A stretch of DNA of 64,000 nucleotides from Pteria penguin (Eukaryota > Mollusca > Bivalvia > Pterioida > Pteriidae), in contig CM068584.1 in the NCBI GenBank assembly GCA_035048485.1, forward strand, positions 68,014,179-68,078,178, given 5' to 3'. The number at the start of each line of letters is the position of its first letter. Position 1 is the first letter of the stretch. The position numbers and the translations under genes were made by a program. Shown here in pieces: positions 1 to 13,900 of this stretch. The notes beneath the pieces are model-generated. The model saw only the letters and a program-made list of their open reading frames with translations. It did no database searches and had not been told where the DNA came from.

Positions 1-212
1 CCTCAGAAAAAGCATATAGTCTTATTGGGATTGCATGTCAGCAAAATGCTACATACAAAATTTGCGGTTGACGCGTGCGGTCTTGACGTTATTTCCACGT
101 ATAACGGCAAAATAAAGAAAATTTACTCAAAATAAAGGTTGTCCAGCATCATTATTAAATATAAAACAATAAGTGTAGCTTACACGGACCTGGAAATGGT
201 ACGGCGTTCTTG

Positions 213-223
213 GGAATCGAACC
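213..223 (-). promoter_or_regulatory. Pol III B-box-like motif in the satellite monomer (representative copy)
   Basis: On the minus strand the monomer reads GGTTCGATTCC, an exact match to the B-box consensus GGTTCGANTCC of type 2 RNA polymerase III promoters. It lies within GTGCAGGGTTCGATTCCCA, which resembles the T-arm of a tRNA. The motif recurs every 373 bases in most monomers. I do not see a convincing A-box at the usual 30-60 bases upstream, nor a full cloverleaf, so promoter activity is unproven. Some second-subfamily monomers have lost it. Confidence 0.5.
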
Positions 224-323
224 CTGCACAGGACCACATAAGAAATTTCCGGTTTGAACTCACGGTTTTGATGTTATTTCAACTTTTAAGGATAAAGAAA
301 GCGTTCGGCGGTGCCCTTTCCAA

Positions 324-354
324 GCATGTTTTACATGCGCGGTTGATTATAAAA
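324..354 (+). other. monomer hairpin followed by TATAAAA (representative copy)
   Basis: GCATGT-TTT-ACATGC (324-338) is a perfect 6-bp stem with a 3-base loop, followed by TATAAAA at 348-354. Both recur in most monomers. Two AATAAA hexamers also occur per monomer (here 111-116 and 131-136). Variants such as GCATGTTTTATATGC and GCATGTTCCACATGC keep the stem fully or largely paired. Whether these direct transcription of the satellite is unknown; in AT-rich DNA TATAAAA and AATAAA also arise by chance. Confidence 0.5.
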
Positions 355-3300
355 CCCTATCCATCATGTTGAACCTCAGAAAAAGCATATAGTCTTATTG
401 GGATTGCATGTCAGCAAAATGCTACATACAAAATTTGCGGTTGACGCGTGCGGTCTTGACGTTATTTCCACGTATAACGGCAAAATAAAGAAAATTTACT
501 CAAAATAAAGGTTGTCCAACATCATTATTAAATATAAAACAATAAGTGTAGCTTACACGGACCTGGAAATGGTACGGCGTTCTTGGGAATCGAACCCTGC
601 ACAGGACCACATAAGAAATTTCCGGTTTGAACTCACGGTTTTGATGTTATTTCAACTTTTAAGGGTAAAGAAAGCGTTCGGCGGTGCCCTTTCCAAGCAT
701 GTTTTACATGCGCGGTTGATTATAAAACCCTATCCATCATGTTGAACCTCAGAAAAAGCATATAGTCTTATTGGGATTGCATGTCAGCAAAATGCTACAT
801 ACAAAATTTCCGGTTGACGCGTGCGGTCTTGACGTTATTTCCACGTATAACGGCAAAATAAAGAAAATTTACTCAAAATAAAGGTTGTCCAGCATCATTA
901 TTAAATATAAAACAATAAGTGTAGCTTACACGGACCTGGAAATGGTACGGCGTTCTTGGGAATCGAACCCTGCACAGGACCACATAAGAAATTTCCGGTT
1001 TGAACTCACGGTTTTGATGTTATTTCAACTTTTAAGGGTAAAGAAAGCGTTCGGCGGTGCCCTTTCCAAGCATGTTTTACATGCGCGGTTGATTATAAAA
1101 CCCTATCCATCATGTTGAACCTCAGAAAAAGCATATAGTCTTATTGGGATTGCATGTCAGCAAAATGCTACATACAAAATTTGCGGTTGACGCGTGCGGT
1201 CTTGACGTTATTTCCACGTATAACGGCAAAATAAAGAAAATTTACTCAAATAAAGGTTGTCCAGCATCATTATTAAATATAAAACAATAAGTGTAGCTTA
1301 CACGGACCTGGAAATGGTACGGCGTTCTTGGGAATCGAACCCTGCACAGGACCACATAAGAAATTTCCGGTTTGAACTCACGGTTTTGATGTTATTTCAA
1401 CTTTTAAGGGTAAAGAAAGCGTTCGGCGGTGCCCTTTCCAAGCATGTTTTACATGCGCGGTTGATTATAAAACCCTATCCATCATGTTGAAACTCAGAAA
1501 AAGCATATAGTCTTATTGGGATTGCATGTCAGCAAAATGCTACATACAAAATTTGCGGTTGACGCGTGCGGTCTTGACGTTATTTCCACGTATAACGGCA
1601 AAATAAAGAAAATTTACTCAAAATAAAGGTTGTCCAGCATCATTATTAAATATAAAACAATAAGTGTAGCTTACACGGACCTGGAAATGGTACGGCGTTC
1701 TTGGGAATCGAACCCTGCACAGGACCACATAAGAAATTTCCGGTTTGAACTCACGGTTTTGATGTTATTTCAATTTTTAAGGGTAAAGAAAGCGTTCGGC
1801 GGTGCCCTTTCCAAGCATGTTTTACATGCGCGGTTGATTATAAAACCCTATCCATCATGTTGAACCTCAGAAAAAGCATATAGTCTTATTGGGATTGCAT
1901 GTCAGCAAAATGCTACATACAAAATTTGCGGTTGACGCGTGCGGTCTTGACGTTATTTCCACGTATAACGGCAAAATAAAGAAAATTTACTCAAAATAAA
2001 GGTTGTCCAGCATCATTATTAAATATAAAACAATAAGTGTAGCTTACACGGACCTGGAAATGGTACGGCGTTCTTGGGAATCGAACCCTGCACAGGACCA
2101 CATAAGAAATTTCCGGTTTGAACTCAGGGTTTTGATGTTATTTTAATTTTTAAGGGTAAAGAAAGCGTTCGGCGGTGCCCTTTCCAAGCATGTTTTACAT
2201 GCGCGGTTGATTATAAAACCCTATCCATCATGTTGAACCTCAGAAAAAGCATATAGTCTTATTGGGATTGCATGTCAGCAAAATGCTACATACAAAATTT
2301 GCGGTTGACGCGTGCGGTCTTGACGTTATTTCCACGTATAACGGCAAAATAAAGAAAATTTACTCAAAATAAAGGTTGTCCAGCATCATTATTAAATATA
2401 AAACAATAAGTGTAGCTTACACGGACCTGGAAATGGTACGGCGTTCTTGGGAATCGAACCCTGCACAGGACCACATAAGAAATTTCCGGTTTGAACTCAC
2501 GGTTTTGATGTTATTTCAACTTTTAAGGGTAAAGAAAGCGTTCGGCGGTGCCCTTTCCAAGCATGTTTTACATGCGCGGTTGATTATAAAACCCTATCCA
2601 TCATGTTGAACCTCAGAAAAAGCATATAGTCTTATTGGGATTGCATGTCAGCAAAATGCTACATACAAAATTTGCGGTTGACGCGTGCGGTCTTGACGTT
2701 ATTTTCACGTATAACGGCAAAATAAAGAAAATTTACTCAAAATAAAGGTTGTCCAGCATCATTATTAAATATAAAACAATAAGTGTAGCTTACACGGACC
2801 TGGAAATGGTACGGCGTTCTTGGGAATCGAACCCTGCACAGGACCACATAAGAAATTTCCGGTTTGAACTCACGGTTTTGATGTTATTTCAACTTTTAAG
2901 GGTAAAGAAAGCGTTCGGCGGTGCCCTTTCCAAGCATGTTTTACATGCGCGGTTGATTATAAAACCCTATCCATCATGTTGAACCTCAGAAAAAGCATAT
3001 AGTCTTATTGGGATTGCATGTCAGCAAAATGCTACATACAAAATTTCCAGTTGACGCGTTCGGTCTTGACGTTATTTCCACGTATAACGGCAAAATAAAG
3101 AAAATTTACTCAAAATAAAGGTTGTCCAGCATCATTATTAAATATAAAACAATAAGTGTAGCTTACACGGACCTGGAAATGGTACGGCGTTCTTGGGAAT
3201 CGCACCCTGCACAGGACCACATGAGAAATTTCCGGTTTGAACTCACGCTTTTGATGTTATTTCAACTTTCAAGGATAAAGAAAGCGTTGGGCGGTGCCCT

Positions 3301-6300
3301 TTCCAAGCATGTTTTACATGCGCGGTTGATTATAAAACCCTATCCATCATGTTGAACCTCAGAAAAAGCATATAGTCTTATTGGGATTGCATGTCAGCAA
3401 AATGCTACATACAAAATTTGCGGTTGACGCGTGCGGTCTTGACGTTATTTCCACGTATAACGGCAAAATAAAGAAAATTTACTCAAAATAAAGGTTGTCC
3501 AACATCATTATTAAATATAAAACAATAAGTGTAGCTTACAGGGACCTGGAAATGGTACGGCGTTCTTGGGAATCGAACCCTGCACAGGACCACATAAGAA
3601 ATTTCCGGTTTGAACTCACGGTTTTGATGTTATTTCAACTTTTAAGGGTAAAGAAAGCGTTCGGCGGTGCCCTTTCCAAGCATGTTTTACATGCGCGGTT
3701 GATTATAAAACCCTATCCATCATGTTGAACCTCAGAAAAAGCATATAGTCTTATTGGGATTGCATGTCAGCAAAATGCTACATACAAAATTTGCGGTTGA
3801 CGCGTGCGGTCTTGACGTTATTTCCACGTATAACGGCAAAATAAAGAAAATTTACTCAAAATAAAGGTTGTCCAGCATCATTATTAAATATAAAACAATA
3901 AGTGTAGCTTACACGGACCTGGAAATGGTACGGCGTTCTTGGGAATCGAACCCTGCACAGGACCACATAAGAAATTTCCGGTTTGAACTCACGGTTTTGA
4001 TGTTATTTCAACTTTTAAGGGTAAAGAAAGCGTTCGGCGGTGCCCTTTCCAAGCATGTTTTACATGCGCGGTTGATTATAAAACCCTATCCATCATGTTG
4101 AACCTCAGAAAAAGCATATAGTCTTATTGGGATTGCATGTCAGCAAAATGCTACATACAAAATTTGCGGTTGACGCGTGCGGTCTTGACGTTATTTCCAC
4201 GTATAACGGCAAAATAAAGAAAATTTACTCAAATAAAGGTTGTCCAGCATCATTATTAAATATAAAACAATAAGTGTAGCTTACACGGACCTGGAAATGG
4301 TACGGCGTTCTTGGGAATCGAACCCTGCACAGGACCACATAAGAAATTTCCGGTTTGAACTCACGGTTTTGATGTTATTTCAACTTTTAAGGGTAAAGAA
4401 AGCGTTCGGCGGTGCCCTTTCCAAGCATGTTTTACATGCGCGGTTGATTATAAAACCCTATCCATCATGTTGAACCTCAGAAAAAGCATATAGTCTTATT
4501 GGGATTGCATGTCAGCAAAATGCTACATACAAAATTTGCGGTTGACGCGTGCGGTCTTGACGTTATTTCCACGTATAACGGCAAAATAAAGAAAATTTAC
4601 TCAAAATAAAGGTTGTCCAACATCATTATTAAATATAAAACAATAAGTGTAGCTTACACGGACCTGGAAATGGTACGGCGCTCTTGGGAATCGCACCCTG
4701 CACAGGACCACATAAGGAATTTCCGGTTTGAACTCACGGTTTTGATGTTATTTCAACTTTTAAGGGTAAAGAAAGCGTTGGGCGGTGCCCTTTCCAAGCA
4801 TGTTTTACATGCGCGGTTGATTATAAAACCCTATCCATCATGTTGAACCTCAGAAAAAGCATATAGTCTTATTGGGATTGCATGTCAGCAAAATGCTACA
4901 TACAAAATTTGCGGTTGACGCGTGCGGTCTTGACGTTATTTCCACGTATAACGGCAAAATAAAGAAAATTTACTCAAAATAAAGGTTGTCCAGCATCATT
5001 ATTAAATATAAAACAATAAGTGTAACTTACACGGACCTGGAAATAGTACGGCGTTCTTGGGAATCGAGCCCTGCACAGGACCACATAAGAAATTTCCGGT
5101 TTCAACTCACGATTTTGATGTTATTTCGCCTTTTAAGGGTAAAGAAAGCGTTCGGCGGTGCCCTTTCCAAGCATGTTTTACATGCGCGGTTGATTATAAA
5201 ACCCTATCCATCATGTTGAACCTCAGAAAAAGCATATAGTCTTATTGGGATTGCATGTCAGCAAAATGCTACATACAAAATTTGCGGTTGACGCGTGCGG
5301 TCTTGACGTTATTTCCACGTATAACGGCAAAATAAAGAAAATTTACTCAAAATAAAGGTTGTCCAGCATCATTATTAAATATAAAACAATAAGTGTAGCT
5401 TACACGGACCTGGAAATAGTACGGCGTTCTTGGGAATCGAACCCTGCACAGGACCACATAAGAAATTTCCGGTTTGAACTCACGGTTTTGATGTTATTTC
5501 AACTTTTAAGGGTAAAGAAAGCGTTCGGCGGTGCCCTTTCCAAGCATGTTTTACATGCGCGGTTGATTATAAAACCCTATCCATCATGTTGAACCTCAGA
5601 AAAAGCATATAGTCTTATTGGGATTGCATGTCAGCAAAATGCTACATACAAAATTTGCGGTTGACGCGTGCGGTCTTGACGTTATTTCCACGTATAACGG
5701 CAAAATAAAGAAAATTTACTCAAAATAAAGGTTGTCCAGCATCATTATTAAATATAAAACAATAAGTGTAGCTTACACGGACCTGGAAATGGTACGGCGT
5801 TCTTGGGAATCGAACCCTGCACAGGACCACATAAGAAATTTCCGGTTTGAACTCACGGTTTTGATGTTATTTCAACTTTTAAGGGTAAAGAAAGCGTTCG
5901 GCGGTGCCCTTTCCAAGCATGTTTTACATGCGCGGTTGATTATAAAACCCTATCCATCATGTTGAACCTCAGAAAAAGCATATAGTCTTATTGGGATTGC
6001 ATGTCAGCAAAATGCTACATACAAAATTTGCGGTTGACGCGTGCGGTCTTGACGTTATTTCCACGTATAACGGCAAAATAAAGAAAATTTACTCAAAATA
6101 AAGGTTGTCCAGCATCATTATTAAATATAAAACAATAAGTGTAGCTTACACGGACCTGGAAATGGTACGGCGTTCTTGGGAATCGAACCCTGCACAGGAC
6201 CACATAAGAAATTTCCGGTTTGAACTCACGGTTTTGATGTTATTTCAACTTTTATGGGTAAAGAAAGCGTTCGGCGGTGCCCTTTCCAAGCATGTTTTAC

Positions 6301-8575
6301 ATGCGCGGTTGATTATAAAACCCTATCCATCATGTTGAACCTCAGAAAAAGCATATAGTCTTATTGGGATTGCATGTCAGCAAAATGCTACATACAAAAT
6401 TTGCGGTTGACGCGTGCGGTCTTGACGTTATTTCCACGTATAACGGCAAAATAAAGAAAATTTACTCAAAATAAAGGTTGTCCAACACCATTATTAAATA
6501 TAAAACAATAAGTGTAGCTTACACGGACCTGGAAATGGTACGGCGTTCTTGGGAATCGAACCCTGCACAGGACCACATAAGAAATTTCCGGTTTGAACTC
6601 ACGGTTTTGATGTTATTTCAACTTTTAAGGGTAAAGAAAGCGTTCGGCGGTGCCCTTTCCAAGCATGTTTTACATGCGCGGTTGATTATAAAACCCTATC
6701 CATCATGTTGAACCTCAGAAAAAGCATATAGTCTTATTGAGATTGCATGTCAGCAAAATGCTACATACAAAATTTGCGTTTGACGCGTGCGGTCTTGACG
6801 TTATTTTCACGTATAACGGCAAAATAAAGAAAATTTACTCAAATAAAGGTTGTCCAGCATCATTATTAAATATAAAACAATAAGTGTAGCTTACAGGGAC
6901 CTGGAAATGGTACGGCGTTCTTGGGAATCGAACCCTGCACAGGACCACATAAGAAATTTCCGGTTTGAACTCACGGTTTTGATGTTATTTCAACTTTTAA
7001 GGGTAAAGAAAGCGTTCGGCGGTGCCCTTTCCAAGCATGTTTTACATGCGCGGTTGATTATAAAACCCTATCCATCATGTTGAACCTCAGAAAAAGCATA
7101 TAGTCTTATTGGGATTGCATGTCAGCAAAATGCTACATACAAAATTTGCGGTTGACGCGTGCGGTCTTGACGTTATTTCCACGTATAACGGCAAAATAAA
7201 GAAAATTTACTCAAAATAAAGGTTGTCCAGCATCATTATTAAATATAAAACAATAAGTGTAGCTTACACGGACCTGGAAATGGTACGGCGTTCTTGGGAA
7301 TCGAACCCTGCACAGGACCACATAAGAAATTTCCGGTTTGAACTCACGGTTTTGATGTTATTTCAACTTTTAAGGGTAAAGAAAGCGTTCGGCGGTGCCC
7401 TTTCCAAGCATGTTTTACATGCGCGGTTGATTATAAAACCCTATCCATCATGTTGAACCTCAGAAAAAGCATATAGTCTTATTGGGATTGCATGTCAGCA
7501 AAATGCTACATACAAAATTTGCGGTTGACGCGTGCGGTCTTGACGTTATTTCCACGTATAACGGCAAAATAAAGAAAATTTACTCAAAATAAAGGTTGTC
7601 CAACATCATTATTAAATATAAAACAATAAGTGTAGCTTACACGGACCTGGAAATGGTACGGCGTTCTTGGGAATCGAACCCTGCACAGGACCACATAAGA
7701 AATTTCCGGTTTGAACTCACGGTTTTGATGTTATTTCAACTTTTAAGGGTAAAGAAAGCGTTCGGCGGTGCCCTTTCCAAGCATGTTTTACATGCGCGGT
7801 TGATTATAAAACCCTATCCATCATGTTGAACCTCAGAAAAAGCATATAGTCTTATTGGGATTGCATGTCAGCAAAATGCTACATACAAAATTTGCGGTTG
7901 ACGCGTGCGGTCTTGACGTTATTTCCACGTATAACGGCAAAATAAAGAAAATTTACTCAAAATAAAGGTTGTCCAGCATCATTATTAAATATAAAACAAT
8001 AAGTGTAGCTTACACGGACCTGGAAATGGTACGGCGTTCTTGGGAATCGAACCCTGCACAGGACCACATAAGAAATTTCCGGTTTGAACTCACGGTTTTG
8101 ATGTTATTTCAATTTTTAAGGGTAAAGAAAGCGTTCGGCGGTGCCCTTTCCAAGCATGTTTTACATGCGCGGTTGATTATAAAACCCTATCCATCATGTT
8201 GAACCTCAGAAAAAGCATATAGTCTTATTGGGATTGCATGTCAGCAAAATGCTACATACAAAATTTGCGGTTGACGCGTGCGGTCTTGACGTTATTTCCA
8301 CGTATAACGGCAAAATAAAGAAAATTTACTCAAAATAAAGGTTGTCCAGCATCATTATTAAATATAAAACAATAAGTGTAGCTTACACGGACCTGGAAAT
8401 GGTACGGCGTTCTTGGGAATCGAACCCTGCACAGGACCACATAAGAAATTTCCGGTTTGAACTCACGGTTTTGATGTTATTTCAATTTTTAAGGATAAAG
8501 AAAGCGTTCGGCGGTGCCCTTTCCAAGCATGCTTTATATGCGCGGTTGATTATAAAACCCTATCCATCATGTTGA

Positions 8576-10900
8576 ACCTCAGAAAAAGAATATAGTCTTA
8601 TTGGGATTGCATGTCAGCAAAATGCTACATAGAGAATTTGCGGTTGACGCGTGCGGTCATGACGTTATTTCCACGTATAACGGCAAAATAAAGAAAATTT
8701 ACTCAAAATAAAGGTTGTGCAACAAGAATATTAAATATAAAACAATAAGTGTGGCTTCCACGGACCTGGAAATGGTACGGCGTTCTTGGGAATCGAACCC
8801 TGCACAGGACCACATAAGAAATTTCCGGTTTGAACTCACGGTTTTGATGTTATTTCAATTTTTAAGGTTAAAGAAAGCGTTAGGCGGTGCCCTTTCCAAG
8901 CATGTTTTACATGCGCGGTTGATTATAAAACCCTATCCATCATGTTGAACCTCAGAAAAAGCATATAGTCTTATTGGGATTGCATGTCAGCAAAATGCTA
9001 CATACAAAATTTCCGGTTGACGCGTGCGGTCTTGACGTTATTTCCACGTATAACGGCAAAATAAAGAAAATTTACTCAAAATAAAGGTTCCCCAGCATCA
9101 TTATTAAATATAAAACAATAAGTGTAGCTTACACGGACCTGGAAATGGTACGGCGTTCTTGGGAATCGAACCCTGCACAGGACCACATAAGAAATTTCCG
9201 GTTTGAACTCACGGTTTTGATGTTATTTCAATTTTTAAGGATAAAGAAAGCGTTCAGCGGTGCCCTTTCCAAGCATGTTCCACATGCGCGGTTGATTATA
9301 AAACCCTATCCATCATGTTGAACCTCAGAAAAAGCATATAGTCTTATTGGGATTGCATGTCAGCAAAATGCTACATACAAAATTTGCGGTTGACGCGTGC
9401 GGTCTTGACGTTATTTCCACGTATAACGGCAAAATAAAGAAAATTTACTCAAATAAAGGTTGTCCAGCATCATTATTAAATATAAAACAATAAGTGTAGC
9501 TTACACGGACCTGGAAATGGTACGGCGTTCTTGGGAATCGAACCCTGCACAGGACCACATAAGAAATTTCCGGTTTGAACTCACGGTTTTGATGTTATTT
9601 CAATTTTTAAGGATAAAGAAAGCGTTCAGCGGTGCCCTTTCCAAGGATGTTTTACATGCGCGGTTGATTATAAAACCCTATCCATCATGTTGAACCTCAG
9701 AAAAAGCATATAGTCTTATTGGGATTGCATGTCAGCAAAATGCTACATACAAAATTTGCGGTTGACGCGTGCGGTCTTGACGTTATTTCCACGTATAACG
9801 GCAAAATAAAGAAAATTTACTCAGAATAAAGGTTGTCCAACAAGAATATTAAATATAAAACAATAAGTGTGGCTTCCACGGACCTGGAAATGGTACGGCG
9901 TTCTTGGGAATCGAACCCTGCACAGGACCACATAAGAAATTTCCGGTTTGAACTCACGGTTTTGATGTTATTTCAATTTTTAAGGTTAAAGAAAGCGTTA
10001 GGCGGTGCCCTTTCCAAGCATGTTTTACATGCGCAGTTCATTATAAAACCCTATCCATCATGTTGAACCTCAGAAAAAGCATATAGTCTTATTGGGATTG
10101 CATGTCAGCAAAATGCTACATACAAAATTTGCGGTTGACGCGTGCGGTCTTGACGTTATTTCCACGTATAACGGCAAAATAAAGAAAATTTACTCAAATA
10201 AAGGTTGTCCAGCATCATTATTAAATATAAAACAATAAGTGTAGCTTACACGGACCTGGAAATGGTACGGCGTTCTTGGGAATCGAACCCTGCACAGGAC
10301 CACATAAGAAATTTCCGGTTTGAACTCACGGTTTTGATGTTATTTTAATTTTTAAGGGTAAAGAAAGCGTTCAGCGGAGCCCTTTCCAAGCATGTTTTAT
10401 ATGCGCGGTTGATTATAAAACCCTATCCAACATGTTGAACCTCAGAAAAAGCATATAGTCTTATTGGGATTGCATGTCAGGAAAATGCTATTTACATAAT
10501 TTGCGGTTGACGCGTGCGGTCTTGACGTTATTTCCACGTATAACGGCAAAATAAAGAAAATTTACTCAAATAAAGGTTCCCCAGCATCATTATTAAATAT
10601 AAAACAATAAGTGTAGCTTACACGGACCTGGAAATGGTACGGCGTTCTTGGGAATCGAACCCTGCACAGGACCACATAAGAAATTTCCGGTTTGAACTCA
10701 CGGTTTTGATGTTATTTCAATTTTTAAGGATAAAGAAAGCGTTCAGCGGTGCCCTTTCCAAGCATGTTCCACATGCGCGGTTGATTATAAAACCCTATCC
10801 ATCATGTTGAACCTCAGAAAAAGCATATAGTCTTATTGGGATTGCATGTCAGCAAAATGCTATTTACAAAATTTGCGGTTGACGCGTGCGGTCTTGACGT
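8576..10900 (+). repeat. variant 373-bp monomers with mixed subtypes
   Basis: Monomers here alternate between the standard type and variants. One variant has CAACAAGAATATT in place of CAGCATCATTATT and GTGGCTTCCACGG in place of GTAGCTTACACGG (near 8709 and 9836). Another has AAAGGTTCCCCAGC in place of AAAGGTTGTCCAGC (near 9085 and 10574). Shared combinations of variants at spaced copies suggest short block duplications. The strand and phase match the neighbouring array. Confidence 0.85.
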
Positions 10901-13900
10901 TATTTCCACGTATAACGGCAAAATAAAGAAAATTTACTCAAATAAAGGTTCCCCAGCATCATTATTAAATATAAAACAATAAGTGTAGCTTACACGGACC
11001 TGGAAATGGTACGGCGTTCTTGGGAATCGAACCCTGCACAGGACCACATAAGAAATTTCCGGTTTGAAATCACGGTTTTGATGTTATTTCAATTTTTAAG
11101 GTTAAAGAAAGCGTTAGGCGGTGCCCTTTCCAAGCATGTTTTACATGCGCAGTTCATTATAAAACCCTATCCATCATGTTGAACCTCAGAAAAAGCATAT
11201 AGTCTTATTGGGATTGCGTGTCAGCAAAACGCTACATACAAAATTTGCGGTTGACGCGTGCGGTCTTGACGTTATTTCCACGTATAATGGCAAAATAAAG
11301 AAAATTTACTCAAATAAAGGTTCCCCAGCATCATTATTAAATATAAAACAATAAGTGTAGCTTACACGGACCTGGAAATGGTACGGCGTTCTTGGGAATC
11401 GAACCCTGCACAGGACCACATAAGAAATTTCCGGTTTGAACTCACGGTTTTTATGTTATTTCAATCTTTAAGGATAAAGAAAGCGTTCAGCGGTGCCCTT
11501 TCCAAGCATGTTCCACATGCGCAGTTCATTATAAAACCCTATCCACCATGTTGAACCTCAGAAAAAGCATATAGTCTTATTGGGATTGCATGTCAGCAAA
11601 ATGCTACATACAAAATTTGCGGTTGACGCGTGCGGTCTTGACGTTATTTCCACGTATAACGGCAAAATAAAGAAAATTTACTCAAAATAAAGGTTGTCCA
11701 GCATCATTATTAAATATAAAACAATAAGTGTAGCTTACACGGACCTGGAAATGGTACGGCGTTCTTGGGAATCGAACCCTGCACAGGACCACATAAGAAA
11801 TTTCGAGTTTGAACTCACGATTTTGATGTTATTTCAATTTTCAAGGTTAAAGAAAGCGTTCGGCGGTGCCCTTTCCAAGCATGTTTCCATTGCGCGGTTG
11901 ATTATAAAACCCTATCCATCATGTTGAACCTCAGAAAAAGGACAGTCTTATTGGGATTGCGTGTCAGCAACACGTTACATACAAAATTTGCGGTTGACGC
12001 GTGCGGTCTTGACGTTATTTCCACGTATAACGGCAAAATAAAGAAAATTTACACAAAATATAGGTTGTGCAGCATCATTATTAAATATAAAACAATAAGT
12101 GTAGCTTCCACGGACCTGGAAATGGTACGGCGTTCTTGGTAATCGAGCCCTGCACTGGACCACATAAGAAATTTCCGGTTTCAACTCAGGGTTTTGATGT
12201 TATTTTAATTTTTAAGGGTAAAGAAAGCGTTCAGCGGTGCCCTTTCCAAGCATGTTCCACATGCGCGGTTGATTATAAAACCCTATCCATCGTGTTGAAC
12301 CTCAGAAAAAGCATATAGTCTTATTGGGATTGCATGTCAGCAAAATGCTACATACAAAATTTGCGGTTGAGTGGTTCGGTCTTGACGTTATTTCCACGTA
12401 TAACGGCAAAATAAAGATAATTTACTCAGAACAAAGGTTGTCCAGTATCAATATTAAATATAAAACAACAAGTGTAGCTTCCACGGACCTGGAAATGGTA
12501 CGGCGTTCTTGGGAATCGAACCCTGCACAGGACCACATAAGAAATTTCCGGTTTGAACTCACGGTTTTGATGTTATTTTAATTTTTATCGGTAAAGAAAG
12601 CGTTCGGCGGAGCCCTTTCCAAGCATGTTTTCCATGCGCGGTTGATTATAAAACCCTATCCATCATGTTGAACCTCAGAAAAAGCATATAGTCTTATTGG
12701 GATTGCGTGTCAGCAAAACACTACATACAAAATTTGCGGATGACGCGTGCGGTATTGACGTTATTTCCACGTATAATGGCAAAATAAAGAAAATTTACTC
12801 AAATAAAGGTTCCCCAGCATCATTATTAAATATAAAACAATAAGTGTAGCTTACACGGACCTGGAAATGGTACGGCGTTCTTGGGAATCGAACCCTGCAC
12901 AGGACCACATAAGAAATTTCCGGTTTGAACTCACGGTTTTAATGTTATTTCAATTTTTAAGGTTAGAGAAAGCGTTCAGCGGTGCCCTTTCCAAGCATGT
13001 TCCACATGCGCGGTTGATTATAAAACCCTATCCACCATGTTGAACCTCAGAAAAAGCATATAGTCTTATTGGGATTGCATGTCAGCAAAATGCTACACAC
13101 AGAATTTGCGGTTGACGCGTGCGGTCTTGACGTTATTTCCACGTATAACGGCAAAATAAAGAAAATTTACTCAAATAAAGGTTCTCCAGCATCATTATTA
13201 AATATAAAGCAATAAGTGTAGCTTACACGGACCTGGAAATGGTACGGCGTTCTTGGGAATCGAACCCTGCACAGGACCACATAAGAAATTTCCGGTTTGA
13301 ACTCACGGTTTTGATGTTATTTCAATTTTTAAGGATAAAGAAAGCGTTCAGCGGTGCCCTTTCCAAGGATGTTCCACATGTGCGGTTGATTATAAAACCC
13401 TATCCACCATGTTGAACCTCAGAAAAAGCATATAGTCTTATTGGGATTGCATGTCAGCAAAATGCTACACACAGAATTTGCGGTTGACGCGTGCGGTCTT
13501 GACGTTATTTCCACGTATAACGGCAAAATAAAGAAAATTTACTCAAATAAAGGTTCCCCAGCATCATTATTAAATATAAAACAATAAGTGTAGCTTCCAC
13601 GGACCTGGAAATGGTACCGCGTTCTTGGGAATCGAACCCTGCACAGGACCACATAAGAAATTTCCGGTTTGAAATCACGGTTTTGATGTTATTTCAATTT
13701 TTAAGGTTAAAGAAAGCGTTCGGCGTTGCCCTTTCCAAGCATGTTTTACATGCGCAGTTCATTATAAAACCCTATCCATCATGTTGAACCTCAGAAAAAG
13801 CATATAGTCTTATTGGGATTGCGTGTCAGCAAAACGCTACATACAAAATTTGCGGTTGACGAGTGCGGTCTTGACGTTATTTCCACGTATAATGGCAAAA

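Larger units (their letters stand above)
1..8575 (+). repeat. homogeneous block of 373-bp monomers
   Basis: About 23 monomers, nearly identical. The recurring differences are single substitutions (CCAGCATC or CCAACATC after AAAGGTTG; CAACTTTTAAGG or CAATTTTTAAGG) and a one-base A deletion giving 372-bp units near 1249, 4231 and 6842. The block looks recently homogenised or recently amplified. No higher-order period is obvious by eye, but the same rare variants (for example CGCACCCTGC near 3201 and 4692) recur in separated copies. Confidence 0.9.

Noticed and set aside
139..372. The recurring 77-codon open frame in each 373-bp monomer as a multigene family
   Set aside because: It begins with TTG, has no ATG near its start, and lacks splice or protein-like motifs. 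Differences among monomers change residues freely (Arg/Trp, Glu/Lys, Ser/Asn) and several copies carry stops. Its persistence follows from satellite homogenisation.
1..373. CENP-B box in the satellite monomer
   Set aside because: The TTCG in GCGTTCGGCGGTGCCC does not continue with the A and CGGG required by the NTTCGNNNNANNCGGGN consensus.
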